The notes beneath the pieces are model-generated. The model had not been told where the DNA came from. It was given only the letters and a program-made list of their open reading frames with translations, and did not search any database. From Hymenobacter gelipurpurascens (GTDB lineage: Bacteria > Bacteroidota > Bacteroidia > Cytophagales > Hymenobacteraceae), in NCBI RefSeq assembly GCF_900187375.1, contig NZ_FYEW01000002.1:1302001-1366000 (forward strand): a DNA stretch of 64,000 nucleotides, written 5' to 3'. Positions 25,701 to 33,765 of this stretch are shown here, piece by piece. How positions within the stretch are numbered: position 1 is the first letter of the stretch; each line of letters opens with the position of its first letter. Both the position numbers and the translations under genes were made by a program.

Positions 25701-25832
25701 CAGGCCAAGCAAGGCCTGAACAATATTCTCTTCGGCAAGCCCAAAACCCAACCGGCCAAGCCAGCCGAAACGCCCAAGGCCGCAGAGCCTACGGAGCCCG
25801 CCAAAGCGGATAGCACGAAAAGCGGAGAATAG
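22749..25832 (+). CDS. large AsmA-like inner-membrane protein
   Basis: A 1027-residue protein from ATG 22749 with one N-terminal membrane anchor (about residues 5-28) and a long beta-rich periplasmic body. It has the AsmA N-terminal style ('LLSTFPDLSLRLDQLRI') and a C-terminal AsmA_2-like region (about 680-930, 'VRNEVATLNNLTFNTLGGSF'). The tail is a Lys/Gln-rich coiled coil, then a Pro/Lys/Ala-rich end. AsmA-type proteins form bridge-like structures that move phospholipids toward the outer membrane; that role here is by homology. The nearest T9SS genes are divergent, so no functional tie is evident. Confidence 0.88.
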   Translation: MRKFFLGLLIFVVVLVAALAAAPFLFKDKIRQAFDQQLAQRVKAKVQYDPGNVDVTLLSTFPDLSLRLDQLRIIGQDSFSRDTLAYLPRLDVGLDLMSVISGDQIKIKNVTLQQPDLSLRVLKSGLANWDVFVSDSAAAAKGQDTTAVSLAIKGWKIEDGHLRYDDRSIPFAMEARHVNHTGSGDFERNVFDMVSQTTAEQFTMNYDGMDYISKKKLTADVTMAMDLEKMLFTFKDNKVQLNDFPATFQGTVGLPNDTDIIYDLTFRALETDFKNILSLVPGAYTEQFKDMKATGNVAFDGYFKGVQNELKMPGYGVNLQVKNGMFQYPNLPQAARNINVDMNVDNPSGFTNNMKVNVKQFHLDLGSNPIDGNVAIDGLEPMKVDGRVKVNVDLAEMMKVYPVQDLLLRGKLFVDGTARGIYSKTQMPVIQAKMNLTNGYVKSKQFPAPIENLTLNGTVTNPTGQLNDTRVDIPQFRMLLDGEPLEGRVATQGVDKMRFDTDVKGVVDLTKITKIFPLEGMTVTGRLSGNVAAKGNMADIEAGRYQTVVASGTVKAQNVTYKSKDLPQGMKVTQATATFNNDKIVLQNMTGFMGSSDIAASGTISNYMGYLFVPGQPLRGNLTVNSSRFNVNEWMVDEVSAKPTVAANGKAPATAQGVLQIPKDFDLVLNSTVGQVIYDNLKLDNVKGTVTVRNEVATLNNLTFNTLGGSFATNGSYSSKDLAHPKFDLGLNIKNLNFQNAFKAFNSVKVLVPLVSNLEGIFSTNFNVSGEMGPDMMPKYSTLTGKGLFEIVRAAVSNSAVLDKISALTQFQELKKFAVDNKDVAAEIINGNFVVKPFDLTVGQIKMTVGGSNNISSGGLEYITALNVPTGKLGNQLNSQLTRLTGVQNLQGTDRVTLGLNIGGTVTNPQVKLTTGSVKAQAKDLVSNIVQAKVDDAKLKLQAQAKVAQDSLQRELQRKQQEFTDKAKLELDKKRLEAQSKLQTQAKQGLNNILFGKPKTQPAKPAETPKAAEPTEPAKADSTKSGE

Positions 25833-25881
25833 AATTTTTTCTATCTAGCTCTCCTTCGCAAGTTTGGCTAACTTCTTGCGC

Positions 25882-25928
25882 AACGGAGCAGTCGAGCCTG
25901 CGTAACAGGCTGACTGCTCCGTTTTTTT
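25882..25928 (+). terminator. terminator after AsmA-like gene
   Basis: A long stem (CGGAGCAGTC-AGCCTG / CAGGCT-GACTGCTCCG) with a CGTAA loop ends in a TTTTTTT run. It separates the AsmA-like gene from the DUF4382 gene. Confidence 0.88.
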
Positions 25929-25950
25929 GTTCCACAACCTCCCCATTCCC

Positions 25951-26796
25951 ATGAACCTCTCCCGTTTATTTCCCCTATTGCTAGCGGCACCTATTGCGCT
26001 AGCTAGCTGCAGCAAAGACAACGACTCGTCGTCGGCTACTTCCTCTAAGCTGCAAGTACGCATGACCGATGCGCCCGGCGACTATCAGCAGGTGGTACTG
26101 GATGTGCGCCAGATTGAAGTGCATCTGAAGGAAGATACCAACCCCGATGGCTGGCAGGTGCTGCCGTTCCAGGCCCAGACTATCAATATTCTGGAATACG
26201 TAAACGGCCGCTCAGCCCTGCTAGTCGATACGGACTTTGCTCCCGGCGACCTGAAGGAAGTTCGGTTAATACTCGGCCCCGACAGTTACCTGATTGGTCG
26301 CGACGGCCAGCGCTACGACCTCAAAACCCCTAGCGGCCAGACGTCCGGCGTCAAGCTGAAGCTCGATAAGGCAACGCTGCGTGAAAAGGAAACTTTCCAG
26401 CTCTTGCTGGACTTCGATGTGGCCAAGTCGATTGTAGAGCGCGGCAACTGGAAGCCCGGCAACGACAAGAAGGAGCGCTACCTGCTTAAGCCCGTGGTGC
26501 GGGTACTTGCCCAAGACATCCGGGGTGGCCTACGCGGCACCATTACGCCAGCCGCCGCCTTGCCGCAGGTACTGGCCATCCGTTCTTCCATCACCGTGCC
26601 CGATACGTTCAGCACGGCCGCCGATGCTTCGGGTGCCTTCCAGCTGAGCAGCCTGCCCTCCGGCACCTACCGCGTGCAGTTCTATCCCAGCACTACGGCG
26701 CCAGCCAACCAGCCTGCCTACAAGGTGGTAACCCGCACCGGCGTAACCGTTACCAACGACCAGGTGACGGACCTAGGCCAGGTATCGGTAAACTAG
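25951..26796 (+). CDS. DUF4382 domain-containing lipoprotein
   Basis: A 281-residue lipoprotein from ATG 25951 with lipobox LASC near residue 19. DUF4382 spans about residues 35-190 ('LQVRMTDAPGDYQQVVLDVRQIEVH' opening, 'VKLKLDKATLREKETFQLLLDFDV'). A C-terminal carboxypeptidase-regulatory-like beta fold follows ('GLRGTITPA...DASGAFQLSSLPSGTYRVQFYP'). This fits a surface or periplasmic carbohydrate- or ligand-binding lipoprotein, but no ligand is known. It is a single gene between two strong terminators. Confidence 0.9.
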   Translation: MNLSRLFPLLLAAPIALASCSKDNDSSSATSSKLQVRMTDAPGDYQQVVLDVRQIEVHLKEDTNPDGWQVLPFQAQTINILEYVNGRSALLVDTDFAPGDLKEVRLILGPDSYLIGRDGQRYDLKTPSGQTSGVKLKLDKATLREKETFQLLLDFDVAKSIVERGNWKPGNDKKERYLLKPVVRVLAQDIRGGLRGTITPAAALPQVLAIRSSITVPDTFSTAADASGAFQLSSLPSGTYRVQFYPSTTAPANQPAYKVVTRTGVTVTNDQVTDLGQVSVN

Positions 26797-26837
26797 CTTT
26801 CGTTGGCACTGGCCTAGGCCAGTATCAATAACTGAAA

Positions 26838-26884
26838 CGACACAAAAAAGCCCTGGCTACAGTAGCCAGGGCTTTTTTGTGTCG
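26838..26884. terminator. bidirectional terminator
   Basis: A perfect 22-bp inverted repeat (CGACACAAAAAAGCCCTGGC... with its complement) around a 3-nt loop gives TTTTTTG tracts in both directions between convergent genes. Confidence 0.92.
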
Positions 26885-26900
26885 TAAGGAATTCTCAGCG

Positions 26901-29900
26901 CTAGTTCTTGATGAGGCGCTGGGTAAACTTCCCGTTGCCGCCCTGCACCACCACCAAATACATGCCGGTAGGCCAGGTGCTCATGGCAAGACCAACTTGC
27001 TCACCGCCCGCGTGGCCTGCTTTGTACACGATGCGGCCCGTGGCATCGAAAATAGCTACCTGATACTGGCCTAGGGGCAAGGTCGTCAGGTCCAGCGTAG
27101 CCTCGGTAGTAGCGGGGTTAGGTGCTACACTAATGGAAGCGGCTTGCTTGCTGAAGCCAACAGTGCGCACAGAGCTGTAAGTAGCCTTTCCGTCGGTATC
27201 TACCTGCTTGAGGCGGTAGTACACGGTGCCGCTGGCAGCCTGCGCCCGCACGTTGGCATCGGTGAAGCGGTAAGCCGCGCCGGTATTCGTGGTGCCATGG
27301 CCCTTCACGGTGCCAACCGTCGCAAATGCCTGGCCGGTGAAGCTGCGCTCTACCTCGAAACGGTCGTTGCGCAGTTCCGTAGCCGTATTCCAGATAAGCT
27401 GAGCGCTGTTGCCCACAGCTTTCACCTCGAACGCAGCCAGTTCAACAGGAAGCGGTCCGCTAACCGGAATGCTATAGGTAGCGATATTGGAAACGCCACC
27501 CAGGTTGTCTGTAGCGTAGTAAGTGAACGAGAAATTACCCGTTGTCGACTTCGCGGGCGTGTACGACAACTCGCTGGCCTGGTCCGGCTGAATCGTTTGG
27601 TCCTTGCTTACTAGTACACCATTCAGCGTCAATGAGCCACTTGCAGGCAACGATGCAATGGTGAAAGAAGCAATAAAGCCATCGGCGTCCGTAGCGGTCA
27701 GCGCGCTCAGAGGCGTGGTGCTGGCCGTATTGCGCATGCCGTTGTAGGTCTTGTTCTGTGCTACCGGCAACTCATTGCTGATAGGCACTGTGTAGATGGC
27801 CGTGTTAGAAATGTTGTTCTGGTTATCGATAGCGTAGTACGTGAAGGTCGTATTGCCCGCGTAAGAGCCGGTGGGGTCAAACGTGAGCTGACCGAGCTGA
27901 GCAGGCAGCACCTCAACTTGGCCGGCCGTTACTCGTGTGCCACCCACATACAGCGTTCCGTGAGCCGGGTTGGGCACCGTCACAATCACATACTTAGCAA
28001 TAGTGCCATCGCCATCCGTCGCATTCATCGGGTTGATGGCTGTAGCCGCTGCAATGTTAGGCACCGCCGGCGCTGTGGTCACGTTCTTAGCTATCGGCGC
28101 CGTGTTACCTACCGGAATGGTATAGGTGGCCACGTTGCTGATGGAAGTGCTGTTATCCGTAGCTAGGAACGTGAACGTGAAGTTGCCATTATTACCTGCT
28201 GCTGGCAAGTAGGTGAGCTTGTCGTTCTCCGCAGGCGTATAGGCCTTGTCAACTACCGCTGCAATGCCATTCACATACAAGGTTCCGAAGACTGGCAACG
28301 ACTTGATGGTGTAGCTTACAATGCTGCCATCGGAGTCGGTGGCATCCATCTTCACAATGGCAGCGGCTGGCGTTGTGTTGCTCGGAATAGCTGTCGTGAG
28401 CGTGTTATTCGCAACCGGCACGGCATTACACGTTCCGAAATACAGGTCATCAATCCCGATGTCATTGCCACCAGCGGCCAGAGTCAGGTTCCGGATTTCG
28501 AACGTGGCCGTCGTGTTGTCGCCGGAGTACCATACGTCCGAATACTTCACCCATTCATTGGGGGTGGTAGCCACTGTGATAGTGCCCGAAGTAGATTCTC
28601 CGTTGATAACGAAGCCCACTTCCGGATCAACTCCGCCCGAGTTCAGCAGGTTATTGAAGAAGGCCGAGAAGGTGTAGTAGCGGTTCGGCTGGACCTTAAA
28701 CGTCTGGGTATACAGCGTACGGATAGCCGAGGTGGCATTTACCATCATGAAGCTGTTCCCGACCACACTAGCTGGTCCTATTCCGTGCCCGGTCCCGAAG
28801 AAGTTGGGGTGATATTCGCTGGCATCGGCCCCAATAGCATACGTGGTTTCCGGCACCAGTTCCTGGTTACCGGCCACGTTGGCTTTGTATTCATAGTTGG
28901 TATTGAAGCCGATGTTGCCGTCCGTGAAGCTAGAATTCACCAGTTGGTTCGGGCCGGTAGCTGAAATACACTGCACCGCTGGGTCGTAGACGTTGAGCGT
29001 AACAGTAGCCTGGCTGCATTGGGGAGTTCCGGTTTTATCGCAGGCCTGGTAAGTGAAGCTATCCGTTCCCAAAAAGCCAGTGGCGGGGGTGTAAGTATAG
29101 GAGCCGTTTGAGTTGAGGATAAGGGCACCGTGGGTGGTGTTCTTGCCTGCTACCACCGTCACCGTGAAACCGGTATTCTGGGGGTCGATATCGTTGAGGA
29201 TAACGTTGCCGGATACGGTCGTATTCTTCTCTACCTCGTTGCTGTCATCGTAGGCCGTCGTAACGTTTTTCACCTCCACCCGGATAGTTGCCTGGTTGGA
29301 AGTCAGCCCTTGGGCATCCTGCACGGTGTAGGTAATGGTGCTGATGCCTGCGTAGTTATTTACTGGCACAAAGGTGATTACGCCACTAGAGTTAACCGTA
29401 AACGTTCCCTTGTTTGCCAAGGTGCGCGTTTGCTGAATACTCGTCTGATCGGGGTCCAGATCAACGGTGGAGTTCACTATGCCGCCTAGGCCACCCGCGT
29501 CTTTGTCGGTATCCGTATCATTGGCCACGACTGAAATGGAGGCGGATTGATTGCGTGTTACTGGCACCGTTACGTCATTCACCGCTACTGGCGGTACGTT
29601 AGCCACCGGAATAGTGTAGGTGGCTGTATTTGACTCTAGGCCGTCGTTGTTGGTGGCAGTGTACGTGAAGCTGAGGTCACCGAATCGCGCACCGTTCGGG
29701 TCAAATTGCAGTTGGGAAATCTGGTCTGGTGTGAGTGTATTTCCAGCCGCAAGTGCGGTGGTTGTAGCAGTGCTTATATATAGGCTTCCACCGGAAGGCA
29801 CTGTCTTAATGGTGTAGCTGCTAATAGTGTTATTAGCAGCTATTGTAGCCGACAAAGAGGAAATAGATGTAGCCTCCGCATTGCTCGGCATGATAGCCGT

Positions 29901-30365
29901 CCGGACGTTGTTGGATGTGGCCGGGTTGCTGATCGTAATAGTGAATGTAATAGGCGTACCAGTGTATTGCCGCTTTCCTCCACCATTCAAATCCGAAGCA
30001 ACAAAACTGAAAGTTACAGTGCCTGTCTTATTCAGCGTTGTGAAGTACAATTGCGGGGCTGCTACAGCAACAGCAATGTTACCTGGATAGTCTTTGCCAG
30101 TGGCAGCAACAGACCCTAACGGGGTAGTACTGTTTCCCACGTATAACAGCCCTAACGTATTATCTGGTGAATAAGCAGTTATATTATACTCAGGACTTCC
30201 ACCGGTGTTGGTTAAAGTGGGTAATGTAATCCCTACCCTGGTAGAATTAGAAGGAATATACGTGCTTCTGCTACCACTCGAAATGGTCGGCTGAGCCCAA
30301 AGTAGAATCGGACTTAGCACGAGCCATAGCAGCATCGGTAGCCCTGCGCGGAAATGTGTTTTCAT
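26901..30365 (-). CDS. large secreted repeat protein with T9SS type A sorting domain
   Basis: The 1154-residue protein has a signal peptide (cleavage near LLWAQ, residue 25). Two blocks of cadherin/VCBS-like modules ('SYTIKSLP-x-GTLYVNG...LTYLP...FTFLATDN-x-ISNVATYTIPV') recur at about residues 145-260 and three times at about 660-960. The 260-460 region holds tandem Ig-like modules ('NDVTVPVTRNQSASISVVANDTD', 'EVEKNTTVSGNVILNDIDP') and the 470-640 region a carbohydrate-binding-like jelly roll. The C-terminal 80 residues ('VAPNPATTEATLDL...GMYLVVVQGGNGKFTQRLIK') are a type A T9SS sorting signal. It is probably an exported surface adhesin or matrix protein. Base composition becomes AT-rich toward its start. 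Confidence 0.9.
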   Translation of the reverse strand: MKTHFRAGLPMLLWLVLSPILLWAQPTISSGSRSTYIPSNSTRVGITLPTLTNTGGSPEYNITAYSPDNTLGLLYVGNSTTPLGSVAATGKDYPGNIAVAVAAPQLYFTTLNKTGTVTFSFVASDLNGGGKRQYTGTPITFTITISNPATSNNVRTAIMPSNAEATSISSLSATIAANNTISSYTIKTVPSGGSLYISTATTTALAAGNTLTPDQISQLQFDPNGARFGDLSFTYTATNNDGLESNTATYTIPVANVPPVAVNDVTVPVTRNQSASISVVANDTDTDKDAGGLGGIVNSTVDLDPDQTSIQQTRTLANKGTFTVNSSGVITFVPVNNYAGISTITYTVQDAQGLTSNQATIRVEVKNVTTAYDDSNEVEKNTTVSGNVILNDIDPQNTGFTVTVVAGKNTTHGALILNSNGSYTYTPATGFLGTDSFTYQACDKTGTPQCSQATVTLNVYDPAVQCISATGPNQLVNSSFTDGNIGFNTNYEYKANVAGNQELVPETTYAIGADASEYHPNFFGTGHGIGPASVVGNSFMMVNATSAIRTLYTQTFKVQPNRYYTFSAFFNNLLNSGGVDPEVGFVINGESTSGTITVATTPNEWVKYSDVWYSGDNTTATFEIRNLTLAAGGNDIGIDDLYFGTCNAVPVANNTLTTAIPSNTTPAAAIVKMDATDSDGSIVSYTIKSLPVFGTLYVNGIAAVVDKAYTPAENDKLTYLPAAGNNGNFTFTFLATDNSTSISNVATYTIPVGNTAPIAKNVTTAPAVPNIAAATAINPMNATDGDGTIAKYVIVTVPNPAHGTLYVGGTRVTAGQVEVLPAQLGQLTFDPTGSYAGNTTFTYYAIDNQNNISNTAIYTVPISNELPVAQNKTYNGMRNTASTTPLSALTATDADGFIASFTIASLPASGSLTLNGVLVSKDQTIQPDQASELSYTPAKSTTGNFSFTYYATDNLGGVSNIATYSIPVSGPLPVELAAFEVKAVGNSAQLIWNTATELRNDRFEVERSFTGQAFATVGTVKGHGTTNTGAAYRFTDANVRAQAASGTVYYRLKQVDTDGKATYSSVRTVGFSKQAASISVAPNPATTEATLDLTTLPLGQYQVAIFDATGRIVYKAGHAGGEQVGLAMSTWPTGMYLVVVQGGNGKFTQRLIKN

Positions 30366-30763
30366 AGAAATGGATTAGAGTGAAAGAACTAGACGATGTT
30401 ATCGAAATCAAAAACCTGTGATAACTCGGTCAAAACTAACACACTATATATAACTATTCAACGCCTACTCGAATTTAACATTCGCTTAACCTGCACCTCT
30501 ATAACTTATACAATAAAATGATGTGTTTATAACAATATTCACATAATAATGACTCAAATTGGTAAATGAGTAGCAAAATAGGAAAACAGGCTGATGCCTA
30601 ACTTACACTTCTTCATGAAGTATAAGTTATAATGTCTTGTATCAAGCCCTTGTTAATTTATAATAATTTTAATAATCCATATTAACATAAACGCTAATTG
30701 CCTCCAGACGAATATTTCGCATGAAGGCAATCAGCGCTTTGGATGTTAGTGTTTACTGAGCCG
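30366..30763. other. AT-rich intergenic region with inverted repeats
   Basis: About 400 nt far richer in A/T than the rest of the window. No open frame looks coding. It contains a 13-nt inverted repeat TAACTTACACTTC/GAAGTATAAGTTA (30599-30629, one mismatch) and a hairpin at about 30690-30739. The promoter of the repeat protein should lie near 30366-30420, but I could not fix a -33/-7 pair there. Confidence 0.55.
30690..30739 (-). terminator. candidate terminator of the thioredoxin-like gene
   Basis: On the reverse strand AAGCGCTGATTGCCT pairs with AGGCAATTAGCGTT, with a short inner CGAA/TTCG stem, followed by TTTATGTTAATAT. The hairpin is imperfect and the T-run broken, so confidence is moderate. 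Confidence 0.5.
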
Positions 30764-31384
30764 CTAGGCCAGTCTTTTTACCAATGCCAGCAGCTCTTGC
30801 TGCGTAGCTTGGGTTTTGTCGCGGGCGTACCAGGCGTGGACTTTCTCGGCGTATTCTTCGTGGGTGGCGCCGCTAGCTTTCAGGCTCAGGAATAGGGCTT
30901 GGGCATCGGCGGGGCGCGGGCCCCATTGCGCCACCTCCGTGAGCGTATCTGCCCGGAGCACTACTAGCTTCGGAATGGAGCGGCTGCCGCTGGTAAGGTA
31001 GCGGTCCATTATATCCAGGTTTTCGTCGCGCAGGAGGTAGTGCGTATTGATGTGGCCCTGGCTGACTTGGCCTACAGCCTCCAGCACGGGTACGATCTGC
31101 GCCGCGTCGCCGCACCACCCTTCCGTGAGTATCAGCCAGACATACTGCTGTTTAAGGCTCTGCGCGGCCGCCTGCAGTTCGGGGAGTATGTGGGTGGTTT
31201 TATCCAGGCGCTGCATGCGCTGCACATTCAGGTGAGTGTAGTGCGTGAGCATTTCCGACTGTTGGGTACCCGTTGTTTTTCCCTCTACCTGTAGCGCATC
31301 AATAAGCTGGCGGTAGCTCGCGTAGGTATGCGCCGTGGCTAAGCGGTCGGGGGTTAACACAGGAACCAAAGTGTTAGTAGACAT
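30764..31384 (-). CDS. thioredoxin-fold protein with single-Cys active site
   Basis: A 206-residue cytoplasmic protein with a thioredoxin-like core. 'YVWLILTEGWCGDAAQIVPVLEAV' places the sequence WCGD-A-A at the usual WCxxC position (about residue 92), so the second cysteine is missing. The conserved cis-Pro follows in 'SRSIPKLVVL'. The family is common in Bacteroidota as 'thioredoxin family protein'. Without the resolving Cys it may not act as a dithiol reductase; glutathionylation-type or chaperone use is possible. It is alone on the reverse strand. Confidence 0.82.
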   Translation of the reverse strand: MSTNTLVPVLTPDRLATAHTYASYRQLIDALQVEGKTTGTQQSEMLTHYTHLNVQRMQRLDKTTHILPELQAAAQSLKQQYVWLILTEGWCGDAAQIVPVLEAVGQVSQGHINTHYLLRDENLDIMDRYLTSGSRSIPKLVVLRADTLTEVAQWGPRPADAQALFLSLKASGATHEEYAEKVHAWYARDKTQATQQELLALVKRLA

Positions 31385-31422
31385 AAGAAACAGCTAAATG
31401 TGACAGACGCTATAACAACGAA

Positions 31423-31461
31423 AAACCCTTTTCGATGGCCGAAGCCGTTCGAAAAGGGTTT
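31423..31461 (-). terminator. terminator after DinB gene
   Basis: A 13-bp stem AAACCCTTTTCGA / TCGAAAAGGGTTT with a 13-nt loop is followed on the reverse strand by TTTTTCGTT. Confidence 0.85.
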
Positions 31462-31483
31462 GACAAGTGGCCTAGGCCAGTGC

Positions 31484-31987
31484 TTACAGGCTGGGCACGT
31501 CGGCAGTAGCGGCCTGCGCGGATAGCTCGCGGCAGTAGGTAATAAAGTCTGTGTTGATGGGCTCCAGGCCGTTCTGGCGCAGGTCGCGGGCTACCTGGGC
31601 CCGGTGGTAGTTGGCGTGCACCGGCACATGGGTCAGAATATCCGATACCTGGCTGGTGTAGGCCTCTCCAATGGAGTTGGTGTAGGTAATCAGGCGCTGC
31701 AGTTCCGTGTCATCAGCCTGGATGCCGTACTGGTGGAAACGCTCTGAGGTTTGCTCGTGCCAATAGTGCAGCGTAGCCAAATCGTGCTCCTGCCATACTT
31801 TTACGGGGCTGGGGGTGCTCGTGAGGCGGCCCAGCCAAATAGCCTGCGCATTCAGTACGTGACTGAACAGACGTAGTGCGCTGGCCGGAATGGTAGCGCC
31901 GGTGGCCACTAGGCCATCCAGATGACGCAGCAGGGTGTCGTTGGCCCACACATTGTAGGCCCCCAGCTTTTCGTTGGTGTTAATCAT
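31484..31987 (-). CDS. DinB family protein
   Basis: A 167-residue four-helix-bundle DinB/YfiT-like protein. The metal-binding histidine pattern is present: His in 'FSHVLNAQAIWLGRL' (about residue 47) and the C-terminal pair in 'HVPVHANYHRAQVARDLR'. DinB-like proteins are putative metal-dependent thiol transferases with varied substrates. It is a single gene closed by a terminator; no partner suggests its substrate. Confidence 0.9.
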   Translation of the reverse strand: MINTNEKLGAYNVWANDTLLRHLDGLVATGATIPASALRLFSHVLNAQAIWLGRLTSTPSPVKVWQEHDLATLHYWHEQTSERFHQYGIQADDTELQRLITYTNSIGEAYTSQVSDILTHVPVHANYHRAQVARDLRQNGLEPINTDFITYCRELSAQAATADVPSL

Positions 31988-32074
31988 GGTAAAAAAAGAA
32001 GGTAATGGGTACTGAAGTGATGAGGTAAAGAAGTCTGATGTTCTGTCACTTCATCAATTCAATACCTCTTACTT

Positions 32075-32548
32075 TTAACGGGGGTCTTGCCACACAACCC
32101 GTTCCTCGGTGCGCGCATCGGCGAAGTCGGTACACTGGCCGTCGCCACGGCCAGTGAGGCCGCCATCGGGGTGGCAGAGCAACTTGCCGTCGCTGGTGTA
32201 GAGGTTGGTGTACTGGTCGCAGCAACCTACCGTTTCGTAATACACGCGCTTGCCTTTGTAGAGGTAGCTCATGATCTGAATAGGCGGGTTCTGTTTTTTC
32301 TCGTTTAGGTGGTACTGAATGCGTTTTTCCAGCCAGGCCGGCCGCTTGGTGTTGTCAAACTGTGCTTCGGTCTGGGAGGGAGTGGGCTCCACGGTATTGG
32401 CGCTGGCAGGAGCCGGGGTAGAGGTAATGCCACTGGTGCCGGCCGGAGGCGCATCGGTAGGCGTCGTGACGACTACGTTACGCTGGCAGGCGAAGCTGCC
32501 CAACAGCATACAGAGAGAAGCAGCCGTCAGGAAGGCGGGAAAGCGCAT
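32075..32548 (-). CDS. DUF6970-like lipoprotein
   Basis: From ATG 32548 the 157-residue product has a signal peptide with lipobox SFAC near residue 20 and a Thr/Pro/Ala-rich linker. The compact C-terminal domain contains 'PAWLEKRIQYHL', 'YKGKRVYYETVGCCDQYTNLY' and 'LLCHPDGGLTGRGDGQC'. The adjacent CC pair and the GGxTGxGDG block match what I remember of DUF6970, a small exported Bacteroidota family. Starts at 32551 and 32560 are equally possible. A CATCTTTG element at 32612-32619 (7 of 8 to TAnnTTTG) could be the promoter. Function unknown. Confidence 0.75.
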   Translation of the reverse strand: MRFPAFLTAASLCMLLGSFACQRNVVVTTPTDAPPAGTSGITSTPAPASANTVEPTPSQTEAQFDNTKRPAWLEKRIQYHLNEKKQNPPIQIMSYLYKGKRVYYETVGCCDQYTNLYTSDGKLLCHPDGGLTGRGDGQCTDFADARTEERVVWQDPR

Positions 32549-32679
32549 CATTAGTATCATTAGAAAGTGAGTAGCGGGAAAGAAGGGAGGGCCGCCCCGC
32601 AATCGGGCGGCAAAGATGCACACAAACTCCTGTTACGCGAAGCTACCCCAGGAGTTGTTGCAGCGTGCCAGCACTCTTG

Positions 32680-33081
32680 CTAGGCCAGGAGCGCCCATAC
32701 CCGGGGCCCGAAAATCAGGAGGCCTACTACCAGGGCCGCCACGGCCATCACCAGCACTGCGCCGGCCGCTACATCCTTAGCCCGCCCGGCCAGCGGGTGG
32801 TACTCCGGCGACACCAGATTTACCACCGCTTCAATGGCTGTATTCACCAGCTCCGCGCTCCACACGGCCCCGATGGCTACCGCCACGGCCACCCATTCCC
32901 AGCGCTCCAGCCCAAAATACAGGCCTAGGCCTATAGTTACTACCGTAGCAGCGGCATGAAACTGCAGATGCACTTCCGAGCGCAGCGCCGCCCACACGCC
33001 CCGAAAGGCAAAGCCGAAGCTAGCTGCCCGGCGGCGCATCATGCCTGAGCGAGGCGACGGTGTGTTATCCACGGGCATCAA
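32680..33081 (-). CDS. dgkA: diacylglycerol kinase family protein (DgkA type)
   Basis: A 133-residue integral membrane protein with three predicted transmembrane helices. It carries the DgkA signature 'AELVNTAIEAVVNLVSPEYHPLAGRAKDVAAGAV', with the catalytic Glu and Asn and the KDxAAGAV end. The family phosphorylates diacylglycerol or undecaprenol; in many non-enteric bacteria undecaprenol is the main substrate. It overlaps the upstream GNAT gene by 17 nt, so they are cotranscribed. Confidence 0.92.
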   Translation of the reverse strand: MMPVDNTPSPRSGMMRRRAASFGFAFRGVWAALRSEVHLQFHAAATVVTIGLGLYFGLERWEWVAVAVAIGAVWSAELVNTAIEAVVNLVSPEYHPLAGRAKDVAAGAVLVMAVAALVVGLLIFGPRVWALLA

Positions 33082-33661
33082 ACTGCTGAAACACCGTATG
33101 GCAGAGCTGGTCCCACTCCGATTTCAGAATGCTGAAGTACACGGAGTCGCGGCGTAGGCCACCCTGCGTGAGGCAGTGGCTACGCAACGTGCCTTCTTCC
33201 GTAGCGCCCATGCGGCGCATAGCCTCTCTGGATTTCCAGTTGCGGGCATCGGTTTTGAGCTCTACCCGCTCGCAGCCCAGCTCCCCGAATGCATACTTCA
33301 GCAGCAGGTGTTTGGCCGCCCGGTTGATGCCCGTCCGCTGATACTCGCTTCCCAGCCACGTCCAGCCAATTTCCAGGCGCTTATCATCCAGCGCAATGTT
33401 GCCATAGCTGGTGCTGCCCACCACCCGGCCGCTTTCCTTATCGATAATGGCAAAGGGGTAGCGCTTGCCAGCCTCCCGGTCGCGGACGGCCTGGGCAAGG
33501 TAGGCGGCCAGATCCACGCTATTCCGGGGCATGGGCGTGGTCAGGAAGCGCCACACTTCGGGGTCGAAGGCAACGGCCTTTAGGTCCTCGAAATCGGTAA
33601 GCTCCAGTGGGCGAAGGCGAACACGGCTATTTTCCAGCGCAATACAACGGGCAAAATCCAT
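33065..33661 (-). CDS. GNAT family N-acetyltransferase (RimJ/RimL type)
   Basis: A 198-residue protein of the RimJ/RimL branch. 'RLRPLELTDFEDL' opens the fold and 'GRVVGSTSYGNI' marks beta 4. The acetyl-CoA region is 'RTGINRAAKHLLLKYAFGELGCERVELKTDARNWKSREAMRRMG'. It acetylates amino groups of a protein N-terminus or small molecule, with unknown target. The coding end overlaps dgkA. Confidence 0.9.
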   Translation of the reverse strand: MDFARCIALENSRVRLRPLELTDFEDLKAVAFDPEVWRFLTTPMPRNSVDLAAYLAQAVRDREAGKRYPFAIIDKESGRVVGSTSYGNIALDDKRLEIGWTWLGSEYQRTGINRAAKHLLLKYAFGELGCERVELKTDARNWKSREAMRRMGATEEGTLRSHCLTQGGLRRDSVYFSILKSEWDQLCHTVFQQFDARG

Positions 33662-33701
33662 GCGGAACAGGTCGGAGGGGAATGCGCCGTAAAGATGCCG
33701 A

Positions 33702-33750
33702 AAAAAGCAAAAGCCCCCGCACCGAAGTAGTGCGGGGGCTTTTGCTTTTT
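33702..33750. terminator. terminator after fumC
   Basis: A perfect 21-bp stem (AAAAAGCAAAAGCCCCCGCA... with its complement) and a 7-nt loop give T-runs on both sides. It ends fumC on the reverse strand. Confidence 0.9.
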
Positions 33751-33765
33751 GAGGGCCGTTCTGGC

